Shown here one piece after another: positions 35,140 through 46,020 of a stretch of 64,000 nt of DNA. The DNA is from Symsagittifera roscoffensis (taxonomy: Eukaryota > Xenacoelomorpha > Acoela > Convolutidae), in NCBI RefSeq assembly GCF_963678635.1, contig NC_087062.1, forward strand, positions 85,460,890 to 85,524,889, read 5' to 3'. Position 1 is the stretch's first letter. The number at the start of each line of letters is the position of its first letter. Under the pieces are notes generated by a model. It was given only the letters and a program-made list of their open reading frames with translations, did not search any database and was not told the origin of the DNA. A program made the position numbers and the translations under genes.

Positions 35140-35373
35140 CGCCGCCTCGGCCTCGGCGCTTCGCCCTTCATGACCATCTAGATTCTTCTCACTTCTTAGT
35201 TTCATTCCGATCTTTGAAAGATGACTATGACCTTCACTCGATGCTTCGAGAGCAAAATCGTCGGAGATGCTGCAGATCGAGATTTGGCTACGCAGCGATT
35301 GAAATCTCCGCGTGCTTCCCGTGCTCAGCCTGGGAATCTTAGTCGTTTCTCCTAATGAGTCTCTCCGCTGCAT
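35140..35373 (-). pseudogene. gag 5' fragment, right arm
   Basis: Minus-strand start MQRRDSLGETTKIPRLST at 35373, same as at 33893 and similar to 3039, open to the gap edge (RSEKNLDGHEGRSAEAEAA). Its N-terminal residues differ from the left-arm copy at a handful of positions. Confidence 0.75.
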
Positions 35374-38300
35374 GTTTTGCAACTAACCGAGGTCCTTATA
35401 TATCCAAAAATTATATTCTGACGACAATGCACAATTCTCAGAAGAAAAAATGTTTTGCTAAAGCCTGCTTGTTCAATTTCTTCAAAATGTAAAGTGTTCT
35501 TTAATGTGATAGAGGTGCTATTAGTGACTCGGCTAAAGTTCAACACAGGGATCGCCTGGTGTTGATTTACAACTCACTCCACTCAAATACTTAGTAAAAT
35601 AGTATCACAAAAATTCAAAAGGTATTATAACCAATACACAAAACACAATTGGCAATAAAATGACTACACACCCTATTGGTGACAGCGATCTCTCGCTTCA
35701 AGGTCAATTTACCGGCAAAGATGTCTGAAATCACTGCCTCATTTAAAAGCAAGCAATTCTTTATAAAATAGCAGTGATGGTTTCAATAACAGACAAATAA
35801 AACTTTATCCTAAAGTAAAAGGCTTCCCTCAATTGGAACACTCCAAACTCCAAACGAACGAAGCCCAGGACACTGTCTTCTCAAGTGAGTGTGTATTGCT
35901 TAATACACTCACCGAGGTCTTCTTTTATGTGTCCTGTGATTGCCCGAGCTATCCTTTTAATTAGCTCAAGGCAACCTCTGCTCGAAAATATCTAGAGTCT
36001 AAGCAAAAGCTCTACCACACTCGGACAGTTCCAAATGCACGAGAGTAGGGAACATTTTTCTCATCTCATGTGAGTGTGTCCTGCTTAGTACACTTACCGA
36101 GGCCTTTTTTATGTGCTCCCGGATCGCTCGAGCCTTCCTATTAAGTAGCTCAAGGCAACCACACAACCAAAATAACAATCGAAAAATTTTTGTTCGGATA
36201 CTTCTGTTGAACCCGATCTAGAATTCCAAGTTGATCGCGAATCTCCGGGTCAACTGGGCTACTATATTCCTAATATACATGTGTCGTGAGTAGTTAATCT
36301 TCTATTTAGACCTTAAAGGGATATCTAAGCTGTTCAAATTGTCCCTGAGGGTCCCTCCAAATTTTCACTAAGGAGGGCTGTTAAGGGGCTTAAGTCACTT
36401 CGGAGGATTTTTTCGGAGGGTTGTTAAGACTCTTAACTTACTCCGGAAGAATGCCTCGGAGGGTACCTTTAATGCCCAATATACTTCGGAGGGTCCCCCT
36501 AAACTCACTAAGGAGGGTCAATAAGAGGCCTAACACACTCCGGAGGGTTACTTCGGAGGGTTCCCTCAACTTTCCAACTGTTTCAAGTCTCGCCTCAAAG
36601 GGGTCTCCAGCTAGTGTCAAAATGAGTCCAAACAAGCTAAACTTACTCTGGGAGGTTAATTGAACTATCTCTGAGGGTTCCGTGAAAAATTTCCACTAAG
36701 GAGGTTTGTTAAGGGGCTTAGCTGACTCCGGAGGGTTACTTTGGAGGGTTCCCCAACAATCACAAAAACAAATGCTTTCACCGCTCTAAAGGCTCCGATA
36801 GCGGTCTAGCTTGCTTAAAACAAGATGGGTTGACACGTTCAACTTCTCAATAGGATAAAACGTGGTTTTACAAAAAATTACTGCCGCTCGGAGGATTCCC
36901 TAAAGTTGGACCCTCCGAACTAACAAGTTCTAAAAAAATATTCTTTTCTGAAGTTATCAACCAAAAAAAAATTGCGGTTCAGAAGAGTGATCAAAAACGT
37001 CGACTTATGGTACCAAAATTATTTCGATCGGTTTGTTACTCTTTGAGAAATCTAAACAACGCGTTTGCTAAATTGGCCTATCTTTTTACTATCTATATAG
37101 GTTCTCAGAGTTTTTTCCCGCAATACCTGCTAAAAGTGCTTTAAAATACTTGAAACGATTGTAGTAGCCCTGTACACCACTGGAATAAAGCAAAAAGTGG
37201 TCCAAAATTGGTTTGAAAATAAAAGTTGGGTCAAAAACTTTCAAAAATGGACCCCCCGATTCCTTCTTTTTCCGATCTTTAAGTCTCTAGTTCTATCCAC
37301 GGAGCTATTCGGAGGGTTACTCAAAAAGTGTTCGAGCAACCTTAAACGTTATGCTAGCAGGAACGCAAAAATTTTTATCGCTCTTACTCTAAAAATTCAA
37401 AAACTCGATCCTCAAAATATATTGACGAAAATCGGAAAATTACAAAATTTTTGGTCTACTAATTCTTTTTCCGCGCGGTTTCTTTAGTTAGAGGACTCTG
37501 ATTACGTAGTAGCTCACTGAGCAAAAATTTCTTGCTGTTCAAAAAAGTCAGATATCCAAAATTTCTGAGCTTAACAGTTTGATCGAAAAATTTGGGTGTC
37601 TCTCGGGTCTAAATAAGAGATACGTAATATATAATAAGGATAATCACCTATTAGTAATCAATTATCAATATTATCATACCCTCCTTTGCACCAAAATACC
37701 CGAATTAAGATCCTTAATAGGAAATTTGCAATCGATGGAAGGTGCAATCAGACCGCGCCAATTGTGCCCCCCACCACTTAAGTCTTAATGAAATAGTGCC
37801 CGAACGACACTAAAATTATGTTAACGATACCTAACAGTCGTTGTTGATGTTATCCCTGTTGCGTCTTGTTGAGTCTAGAACAGGTCGGTCACCTTAACAC
37901 TCTACCCTCCGTTCACCGGCAAAATTGTCATTAACGTGCTTAAATACTCAAACAACACTCAAGGGAGTATACCTAACCCACCACGAAAACACTCGATGTT
38001 TCGATCAGAAATGATATAAATCAATCTCAAACTACAATAAATAGGAAGTTCAGATCACATCTTGTCCGCAAATAATATATAAACTGTCATTTTATGTTTA
38101 TTACTGTTTTTGGTTTTTTTGGTTTTTTATTGGAAATTTGTTTTTGGGTTTTTGTCGGTTATACGCTATTTTTGTTTGGCTTTACGCTTTCTCTTTAATT
38201 GTTTTTGGTCCCAGTTGAGATAAGCGGGCTCTAGACCACCCACCTAACCCTCCGGCCCCCGGAATTATTGGTCTTAACTAAGTTAAAAAGCTAGATCGTA

Positions 38301-38450
38301 CCAGGCGGAGGGTCGATACCTTCCGCCTAATACCATATAGGACATTGAAGCCTCTAACTCCGGAGTGGAGGGTTCGTCGCTGAAACGTTTGTTGATAATG
38401 ATGGTATTACCTTTAACAAGTCCACCCATGAGCACCAATAAAACGTCTAT
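35374..38450 (-). other. Leader/LTR-type region of right arm
   Basis: Minus-oriented leader upstream of the gag start at 35373, colinear with 3040-6175. It contains two hairpin units (35860-36165), the GGAGGGT array (36340-36760) and further scattered copies of the motif. At 38451 it meets the shortened conserved-end module (38451-38913). No gene is seen in it. Confidence 0.6.
35860..36165 (-). repeat. Hairpin repeat units of right-arm leader
   Basis: Unit 1 keeps GGACAC/GTGTCC outside and has GTGAGTGT/ACACTCAC inside, a paired G-to-A and C-to-T change relative to GTGGGTGT/ACACCCAC at 3526-3554. Unit 2 has GGGAACA outside. The second hairpin, TTGCCCGAGCT with AGCTCAAGGCAA, follows each unit. 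Confidence 0.7.
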
Positions 38451-38929
38451 GTAACATTCGCCCAAAAACTACATAGTGACGGATCGTAGAAAAAGCACCT
38501 AATGACGACTGGCAGGCATCAGTTACCTTAATTCTACTCGTTTTTCACCGTCTAGACCTAGCCAGTTAGTTTTCTGGTCTGTTTAGTGCTAAGTAAAAAG
38601 TTGCATTTTTTAGGCCATCAGTCAAACGAATTTTGATCAGCTTTCGTTTACATGCAAAGATAACCACATACCTGGGTCTCGGATCCCCATACTACGTGAC
38701 TACTATTAAAAACATGGCTCGGAGTCCATTATTTACAATGATTTTAGTGACAGTTTTTCTTTTGGTTTTTCTCGACTTATTCGCTCGACGTTCTCGCTTG
38801 TTGTGTTATTCCTGTTTTTTCTGGTCAAAATGGCCGTTTTCTACGTTTCCGGGAAATAATCTGTTGACAATCGAAAATTTAAAATTTAAAAAATCCCGGA
38901 TATTCTGACCCTCTTTTTCAGCACAAATT

Positions 38930-39770
38930 CGTCCTTAACAATATTAACGTTTGTTTTGTTCTCGTCGGAGGGTTCGACTGTGCCAATCCGGCCGAATGGC
39001 ACAATCAGCATCAGTAAGAAAAAAAACAAAGGAGCTGTCATGATCCTCATCCACAAAATCTTGAACCCTAGCTTCCGCACAAAATTTATGAAGCATTCAA
39101 AGCATCTATCATTGTAAAATGTGAAACATCAAATAACAAAAACGAAAAATCAACACATAACTTTTATTCATAAAAAAGTTCCAAGAAGAGCCATTAATTT
39201 ATATTTACCGAAAAACTTGCTTTTTCTAATGATTTCGCGCAATCTTATCAAACAATCACAGGTAGGAAACTATCTCTTGAGCTCTTGTACTTCATACAGT
39301 CGGAATCATCCCGCGGTTTGCTTATGATCTGAAACTCAAGGATCGTTACAGCTTAAAGGCTTTTACCAAAAAAAAACACTACCACTCTAGATAGAGATAA
39401 GCACGGCCCCATTGCTAGTTCTCTTGAAAACCTTAAATACATGAACGCCGTGTACAGTGAACATTTGATCCATTTCAGATGGATCAACCTAAAACTCAAC
39501 TCACCTCAACATAACTGTATAAAATGCACCCTAGTAAAAAAAATTCAGGTACTCACTTCAAAAAAACCACTCTTGAACTAGTCCCAGACACTATCAAGTA
39601 AAAGTAACTACAATAACTCTAAAGTATTGAATGAAGTAAAAAAATTTAACTCTTGCTCCAGGCGTAGAACTTGCGAACCCCCTTTGATGCTTTTTATCGG
39701 GAAAAAGACATTATTACTCAAGTTGATTGTTATATCGGCTGTACTAAAGTTTTGATGTTTCTGTTTCAGT
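38930..39770. repeat. 1-kb unit, right-arm counterpart
   Basis: Single inverted copy of the R1-R3 unit in the right arm, beginning next to the conserved-end module as R3 does. The plus-strand 68-codon frame at 39121-39327 and its minus-strand partner in R1 differ at several residues and have no domain; not called as genes. Confidence 0.6.
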
Positions 39771-40046
39771 TATCGGGAGAAAATTGAGCATGACGTGGCT
39801 AATTCGAAACTTTGAAACGTTCCACTTGCACCAAAAACGGTTAAAACTTCTTTAAAGTGACCCAATGACACATACTCTCCAAACTCAAGGTCGATGTCTG
39901 CCTTAAATCAGTTAAATGTTTTTTTTTCAATGATTTTAGTCAAATAATTGTCTTGTCAGTCTTGATATATAAACAGATATATCATAACAGATAACAATAA
40001 TTAAGTTTTTCAAAATGATTTTTTCTCCAGATTTTGAACCTAGTAT

Positions 40047-40766
40047 CACACTCTAGCTTAAGTTTCTTTCCTTGCCTCCAGTCTCAAGAGATTACCCACC
40101 ACCCGGGTTTAATTTTTAGTTCGCTTTTGATATGCTGCGCGTGATCGCTTCCTGTATAACTCACCCTCATCTTTTGAAAGAATCACTTTTTCTTCCCACG
40201 CTGTCATTTACTCATACACCTGCATTGATCATTTCTGCTCTCGGGGCTCAGGGCTACAGTGACTTCCTGCCTTATACCCTAGCCAAGAAACGCTTGAGAA
40301 AACACGCTAGAAAATATTGACCGTTCCTGGCGGAAGTTCATCCGACAGCATTCGACAGGCCTCTATTTACCCATTGGAACGGACTGACATCTGGCTGGAA
40401 GAGGGTAGGCAAGGTATCACGAAATATAACGAAAGCGAGGGAATCGATACTAGAAGAGCACTTGTCTAAGAATGTGAGTTTGAGTCTTCATATTTCATTT
40501 TGTCAAAGCAGAGAAGCAAAAGTGGGGATGCTACCGAATCACGCTTTGAGATTACGAGAGCAGAAAGAGTGAATGCAGCCGTATGACTAAATTAGAGCTT
40601 GGGAAGAGATAGTGGTTAATTCAGAAGAGGAGTGGAGTTATCGAAACCGACCACTCTACAGGAAGCTATCACGCGCGGCATGTCAAAAGCAGACTGAGAA
40701 TCGAACCAGGACGGTGAGTAATTTTTTGAGACTGGAGGCAAGGAAGGGAACTTGAGCCAGAGTGTG
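40047..40766. mobile_element. Foldback element with long inverted ends, right arm
   Basis: Counterpart of 27908-28623, about 720 bp, with the same inverted ends (CACACTCTAGCTTAAG... and ...GAGCCAGAGTGTG). The 62-codon frame 40132-40320 lies in the stem and has no recognised content. Confidence 0.65.
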
Positions 40767-41469
40767 AAAATATAATGAAAAAACTATTTCATATTGGATC
40801 CAGTAAACCAAATCACTGTCCAAAATAATGGATCAAGAATGGTACCGTTAAATAAATTCCTTGATTTATGTCACTGTTCGGGGTAGTAAATCAGATCAGT
40901 GATAATTTGGATGATATTTAAAATTATTAGAGGGAATGAATTTTGGTAGTTTTCAGCTGCTGTTTAACAGGTCTTTTCAGCAATTTTTCGAAACGCCTTT
41001 TCCTTTCAACCAATGAAGAGTCAGCAACTGGTCATTAGCCATCACGCATCTACATTCATTTTTCTCTGCTGAATCAGTTTTAAAAAAGGGAGAAACGGTT
41101 TTTGTATTGTTTTATAAATACCTTTTCTTTTGTTTAAATTAGACAACATACAGCGGTTTTGGTTCGTTTTTATTTCGAAACAGAATGGCAAGCCTGTTCG
41201 ACTTCTGTTAACTCGGCAATCTCAAAATGTGCGAATACAGTTTAACTAACGAAATTTTTTTTAGGCGCTCAAGTGACAACACAATCTTATTTATTTCATC
41301 AAACGACGTAATTGAGTTTTTTTAAATAAACTTTTTTTTACAAGAGAACACTTTCGGATTCCTTGTCATCAACGGCTTCTAGTGTCAATCAATTTGAAGT
41401 TGCTGGAGTCTCATAAAGAGCTCGGCTGCTTAACTCACATCAACCTGGTAGTTGAGCAATTATCACCGC

Positions 41470-41776
41470 GGGGTTTTTTCGGTTATACCACTTCCCCGTT
41501 TGAATAAATTTGGCAACTCATATTTCGAGTTGAAATTGAAAGCGCAAAAACGAGTGAAACAAACTATTAAATACCACTCGCGTCCTATTAGCAGCTGCTG
41601 GATTAGGAAACAAAATCTGATGGCAAAGTTATCTCTAGGTTTCTTAATCGAGCAGCTGCTAATTGCACGCGAGTGTTATTTATTTGTTTGTTTCACTCGC
41701 TTTCGCGCTTTCAATTTCAACTCAAAATTTGAACTGCCAAGTTTATTCATTCAAGGGGGTATAACCGAAAAGACCC
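41470..41776. mobile_element. Foldback MITE in right arm
   Basis: Inverted-arm counterpart of 26041-26346, with ends GGGGTTTTTTCGGTTATACC and GGTATAACCGAAAAGACCC. Target duplication not clear. The listed 137-codon frame at 41452-41865 simply reads through this palindrome and is not a gene. Confidence 0.65.
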
Positions 41777-42069
41777 GAACAGCATTCCCCAGTTCTAAGA
41801 AGAGTCTGGCGGGCAACAATAATTTAATGATTTTCTTTTCTTTTCCAATAATTAGCAAAAAGTAAGTGAATATTCAAAGTTTGTAATTTAGTTGATTTAA
41901 TTTGTGCTTTCTGCTATTTAATGAAAAACTAACCTGTCTATGCAAGCAAAATCGGTTTTTGATGTTTCCCCACATTCCAAATTTAGTTTCCTTGTTGAGC
42001 AAAGCTCCTTTTTTGCAATAAAAGTTATATTTTTGAATTGAGAGCTTCCACGTGGCACCATTATTGCTT

Positions 42070-42285
42070 TGAGACGACAATTCATAATAAGCGACAAATC
42101 GTAACAGGCGGCAAATTGTAACAAGCGACAATTCATAACAATAGATTAAGCGAGAAACACTAACTCACTTGCCTGATGTAAGAATAGCGGAGCAAGCGTA
42201 TTCTACTTACCAGGGCCTTGTAACAAATTATTGCTTGTTACAAATATTCGCCTGTTACGATTTGTTACCTGTTACTAATTGTCGC
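42070..42285. repeat. Subterminal repeat array, right end of palindrome
   Basis: Inverted counterpart of 25542-25745: GCGACAAATCGTAACAGGCG, CAAATTGTAACAAGCGACAA and related units. Just beyond it the sequence is unique. Arrays of short subterminal repeats are typical of the ends of DNA transposons, where transposase binds. Confidence 0.6.
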
Positions 42286-44625
42286 CAATCCACTATTTCA
42301 GCCAAATTTGGTCGGGTTGTGGTATACTTGAAGCTAGAGTTCGAGTGAGAATTCGTCCTCACACATTATCATTACCCTCAAAGTTTGGAATCAAAAAGTC
42401 AAAAAGATCAACAACTTTCAAAACTGTTTCTGTTCTCAAAAACTCATAGCATCTGTTCACCAATCAACAACCCAGCGACTGGATGCGCGGAAAGTTTGTA
42501 AACAAAGGATGCTGCAGGGAACTTCATACCTAATGCCCGCAGTTGGTTTCCCCAGACCCTGCAGTTTAAATCATTTATTTAAGTAAAACGCAGTTTTCAC
42601 TCACAATCTTTCATTTAGAGAGACATCGAAACGTTAGGGCAGATTGAAAGCGATCATTCAAATTTAATTGAAAGTCCTCCCTTGAATTGTTGATGGGCAG
42701 TTTTTGTATCAAGTACGCGTCATTGGCTGCCTTTACTTTACAAAAAGTGAGACTGACCCTTCTTCTGTTACTAAAAACGTCGCGACCGAAGCCGAAAATC
42801 TAGCGGTTGACATTAACATGTTGCTTCTATAACTTTCTCAAACTTTTTAAAAGTTAAGTTTTGAAGTATGTTTCGTTTCATGATTGACTTTGTTCGCTCT
42901 TCGTTCAATTTAAACTCCAAAGCCTTCACTTTTTTCACCCACTGAGATTTTTTGGAATTTATGCATCAACCTATTTAGGTACTTCAATAGTTTCGAAAGG
43001 ATAAATAACTACTAGCCATCTCTGTGTTTTATTTTTGGTTATTAATTTTGTACCAAAATAATTGGAAAAAAAACTATTTTTCAGCCGATTGCTATCATTT
43101 TTAGGGAAGTATAAAATCATGATCGAGATGTTATTATAAAAACCCCAGGGGTAGCGACGAGCTTAAAATGTAATTACGACGAGCCATTTAATACGACGAG
43201 CTTAAAAATGTAATTACTTTAGAGATGCGCAGATAAAACTCAAATAAGCTTTTGGCCAAAAGACAAAGGCTCCAATTATGGAAGTCATGATTTGCAAAGA
43301 GAGATCTTTATTACAAAAAAGACTTAAGTAAAACAATCCAGTACAAAACCTTGATCAATCGGTTTTTCCGCTTTTGGTTTGTTTTGAATTGGACTTAATT
43401 AAATTTTATTTATTGGACTTTAATTATTTTCAAAAAAAGTTTATAGTTTCTTACGAAAACTGGTCGGAACATTCTGTGCTACTTGTGAAGCAACCGGCTA
43501 TCTTTATTCAAGTTTTCTTTTCTTTTCCTAATCATGGCTTACATTAAAAGGGGTTTTGCAGAATTTATCAAACAAAAACTAATTCTGAATTATGTTTCTC
43601 GAAACTGTTTAATAGTATGAACTAGTCACAACCACTCTGAATCCTTAATTTATATACCAGTCATGATCAATTTGTAACTTTTTTATGCTACTTTGTGATT
43701 TAACCGCCGTTGAATAAATTCCATAGTTTTTCTTTGAAATAAAAAACTAGTGTGAAGGTTCTGGAAGTAAATCTAACTGAGAATCGCTGAGCCAGCGAGT
43801 AGAGAAAAATGTGTTAGGCAAGCTGTTGAAACAATTTTTTCAAAATTGAGAACCTAGTCTTCGAAGCAAAAAAAGTGCTTGCCCGGCACCGAAAAAACGA
43901 ATACATTTTAAAAAATTGGTCTGAAAAAAAACCAATGAAAAAGTTTTTTTTTAATTTTTGGAATTTTTTTTGGAATAAACGTGCATAATTTTACGGTGCA
44001 CATACCAATTAGTCCCATGCCAAACATTCCAAAAAAATTAATAAAACAAGTCCCAAGAAACAAACAAGTTTAAAACAGTCCGAAACCATATGAATTTTTG
44101 ACCTTGATCTTTTGGCTCCGACCGTTAAAATTTTCGCTGTGAATCATCAAACACGAGCGTAATTAAAGAACCAAAAATTGGAAAATAAATTACATCAAAA
44201 TGGAAGTCCACATGGTATAGTGGTTAAAGCGTACACTGCTCAAAATCTTAAGATCAAAGGACTGAATCCCGGGCGGCACAAAAAATTTCAAAACTTCCAA
44301 AAAAAAGTTGGCTAAACAAAAAACGGGTATTTTCTTATGACAAAAAATGGGATCAAACTCAGAGAAATGGACGAACAGGAAAGGAAATTCAACACACTGG
44401 ATGTAACTAAAATGCCGGTAAAACGTATCGCTGCCGGTTTTAATCGACTCTTGCTCAATTTTGAAAACAAAAACAGAGAAACTAATTAAAAATCTTTTGC
44501 GTGGCAATGTTGAATAAATTTTAAAAACAAAAAAATATGTTAGTAGTTCGATATTAAAACTACACCTCCTTAGAAACTCAGTGATACCGTTGATTTGCTT
44601 TGACCTAATCATACTCTCTTGTAAT
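42286..44625. other. Non-coding flank right of the palindrome
   Basis: About 2.3 kb of AT-rich DNA. The only structure noted is the tRNA-like sequence at 44206-44278 and a loose repeat of ACGACGAGC with TAAAATGTAATTAC at 43150-43220. Reading frames here have no recognisable content. Confidence 0.4.
44206..44278 (+). repeat. tRNA-like sequence (pseudo-tRNA or SINE head)
   Basis: The A-box match TGGTATAGTGG (44213-44223) and B-box-like GGACTGAATCC (44259-44269) are spaced 46 nt apart as in a tRNA gene. The T-arm and acceptor stems do not pair, and two B-box bases depart from consensus, so this is not a functional tRNA. A tRNA-derived SINE head is equally possible. Confidence 0.4.
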
Positions 44626-45237
44626 TTATTGCCCTGCGCGATTTTTTAAAGTAAAATCTTGGCATTCTTCTGATCGTCCTTGAATTTCTCGATGAGTTTC
44701 AACAAAGGAAGGGTGCTTGATGATAACTAATTTTACGAAAATGCTGTTCAAATATTCTACAGCGTTATTGATGCAGGAAAGGTCATTTTTTATTCTTTGA
44801 TGGCTACTCCATTTTGATTTTTTTCTGGAAGCAGACCTTAAACAACTTAAACATGAGGTACAAGGCTTTCTTCAGTTGGAACGTGTTTTTACAAATTTGG
44901 TGACATTCGGAGCAGTCCAAAAGGTTCCATCCCAGAACCAATCATCTGATAGTCTAAGTATGTCTGGTACAGGTAATGTGGCGAACACAGTAACCCGATC
45001 TTAATCTTGGAGACCGGAGTCGTGCACGAAAAACTGCTTCACATCGTGAGTTTTTGTAGGACTAGAGGTAATTCGAGTGATCTTTAACAATCTCAATGCA
45101 GTGCTCTTTTTTACATACACGTCTATTGCAACTGCTTTGTGTACATCGCTAGGAAAGAGACTTTCATGGCAGTGTTCGGTGTTTATTATATGCATGCACT
45201 TCAAAGTTAGTGACTCAGAAATTTTGTTTGTAAGCAT
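44626..45237 (-). pseudogene. Mutator-like (MULE) transposase fragment
   Basis: Minus-strand frames 45237-45001 and 44880-44626 together. The first ends with TVFATLPVPDILRLSDDWFWDGTF after an in-frame stop; DGTF with preceding D-x-W is the start of the MULE catalytic core, in which the first Asp is catalytic. The second carries INNAVEYLNSIF and IIKHPSFVETHREIQ, matching the C-terminal N-x-AVE...HP-x-F helical end. The middle of the catalytic core is deleted. It may have driven related MITEs to the right, an inference from their 9-bp target duplications. Confidence 0.55.
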
Positions 45238-46020
45238 AGTTTTAAATGATTTTAAGCAAACAGTTTTTGATTAGGTGGAACCAAGTGTTCGAAATTGAAA
45301 CAACTTGAGCTTTTTGAATATTTTTGACTGAATCAAACAAAAAGACCATCTTTTAATTGTGTTAGTTTTTGCTTCGAGGATTGTTGCTGTTACTGAGTGG
45401 ACGCTGTTGTTATCTAAGTGGTTCCACATTCTCTGCTATACTGCTTTTTATCATCCGGATTAGATAGAACCAAAAATTGTTTAAACCATGCGAAGTTTTC
45501 TCAATATTTCGTGGAACAATTATCTTTTTTTATCAATTGGAATTTTTTTCGGACCGACTTTTAGACTTTTTTGTGACTGTTTTTATGGGACTGTTTGTTT
45601 TTGGACCTGATATGACTTTTGGACTAATTTGAACTGGACAAATTTTGTTTTTTGGCCTTTTGTACAGACAAGATTTTTATACCGACACGACTTTCATTGT
45701 TTTTTGTCAAGATAGTAGCATTCGAATCGTTAATTAAAGTTCTAAGCTTATTTTTAGAGAAACATGGTCAGAATCTTTTTTGTTAGATCACACAAAATCT
45801 AACAGACAAGATATAAAAGGGTTTCAAATAAACCTCACTTTGATTGTAAAAAAGTAATCCTTGGGAGTCAAACGAGCTTTAGTATTGAGCTTAAATATGT
45901 GATATAAAACAACTGAGGCAAAATTGAAACAACTGAAACATGGAAATCGAAAGCAAAAGGGATAAAAAATAAAATAATACAAATACATTTTCATCCAAAA
46001 ACAAAACTTAGTTATGTTTT
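45238..46020. other. Intergenic DNA 3' of the semaphorin
   Basis: About 780 bp of AT-rich DNA downstream of the semaphorin stop codon at 46021. It should hold the 3' UTR and polyadenylation signal; several AATAAA-like words occur in this composition, so none is assigned. No other gene seen. Confidence 0.4.

Larger units (their letters stand above)
25542..42285. repeat. Large imperfect palindrome, 7.7-9.0 kb per arm
   Basis: Left arm 25542-34550 and right arm 34556-42285 are inverted copies. Matching markers: subterminal array (25542-25745 / 42070-42285), MITE (26041-26346 / 41470-41776), foldback (27908-28623 / 40047-40766), reversed conserved-end module (30763-31173 / 38451-38913), GGAGGGT array (32900-33235 / 36340-36760), hairpin leader (33300-33430 / 35860-36165) and gag start (33893 / 35373). 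The left arm is longer because it holds two extra copies of an approximately 1-kb unit. A 200-base gap lies near the axis. Confidence 0.8.

Noticed and set aside
41452-41865. 137-codon plus-strand frame
   Set aside because: It reads straight through the palindromic MITE at 41470-41776, and the counterpart in the left arm is not open in the same way.
44190-44612. 140-codon minus-strand frame
   Set aside because: It overlaps the tRNA-like sequence, is rich in Phe/Ser from AT-rich DNA and has no recognisable domain.
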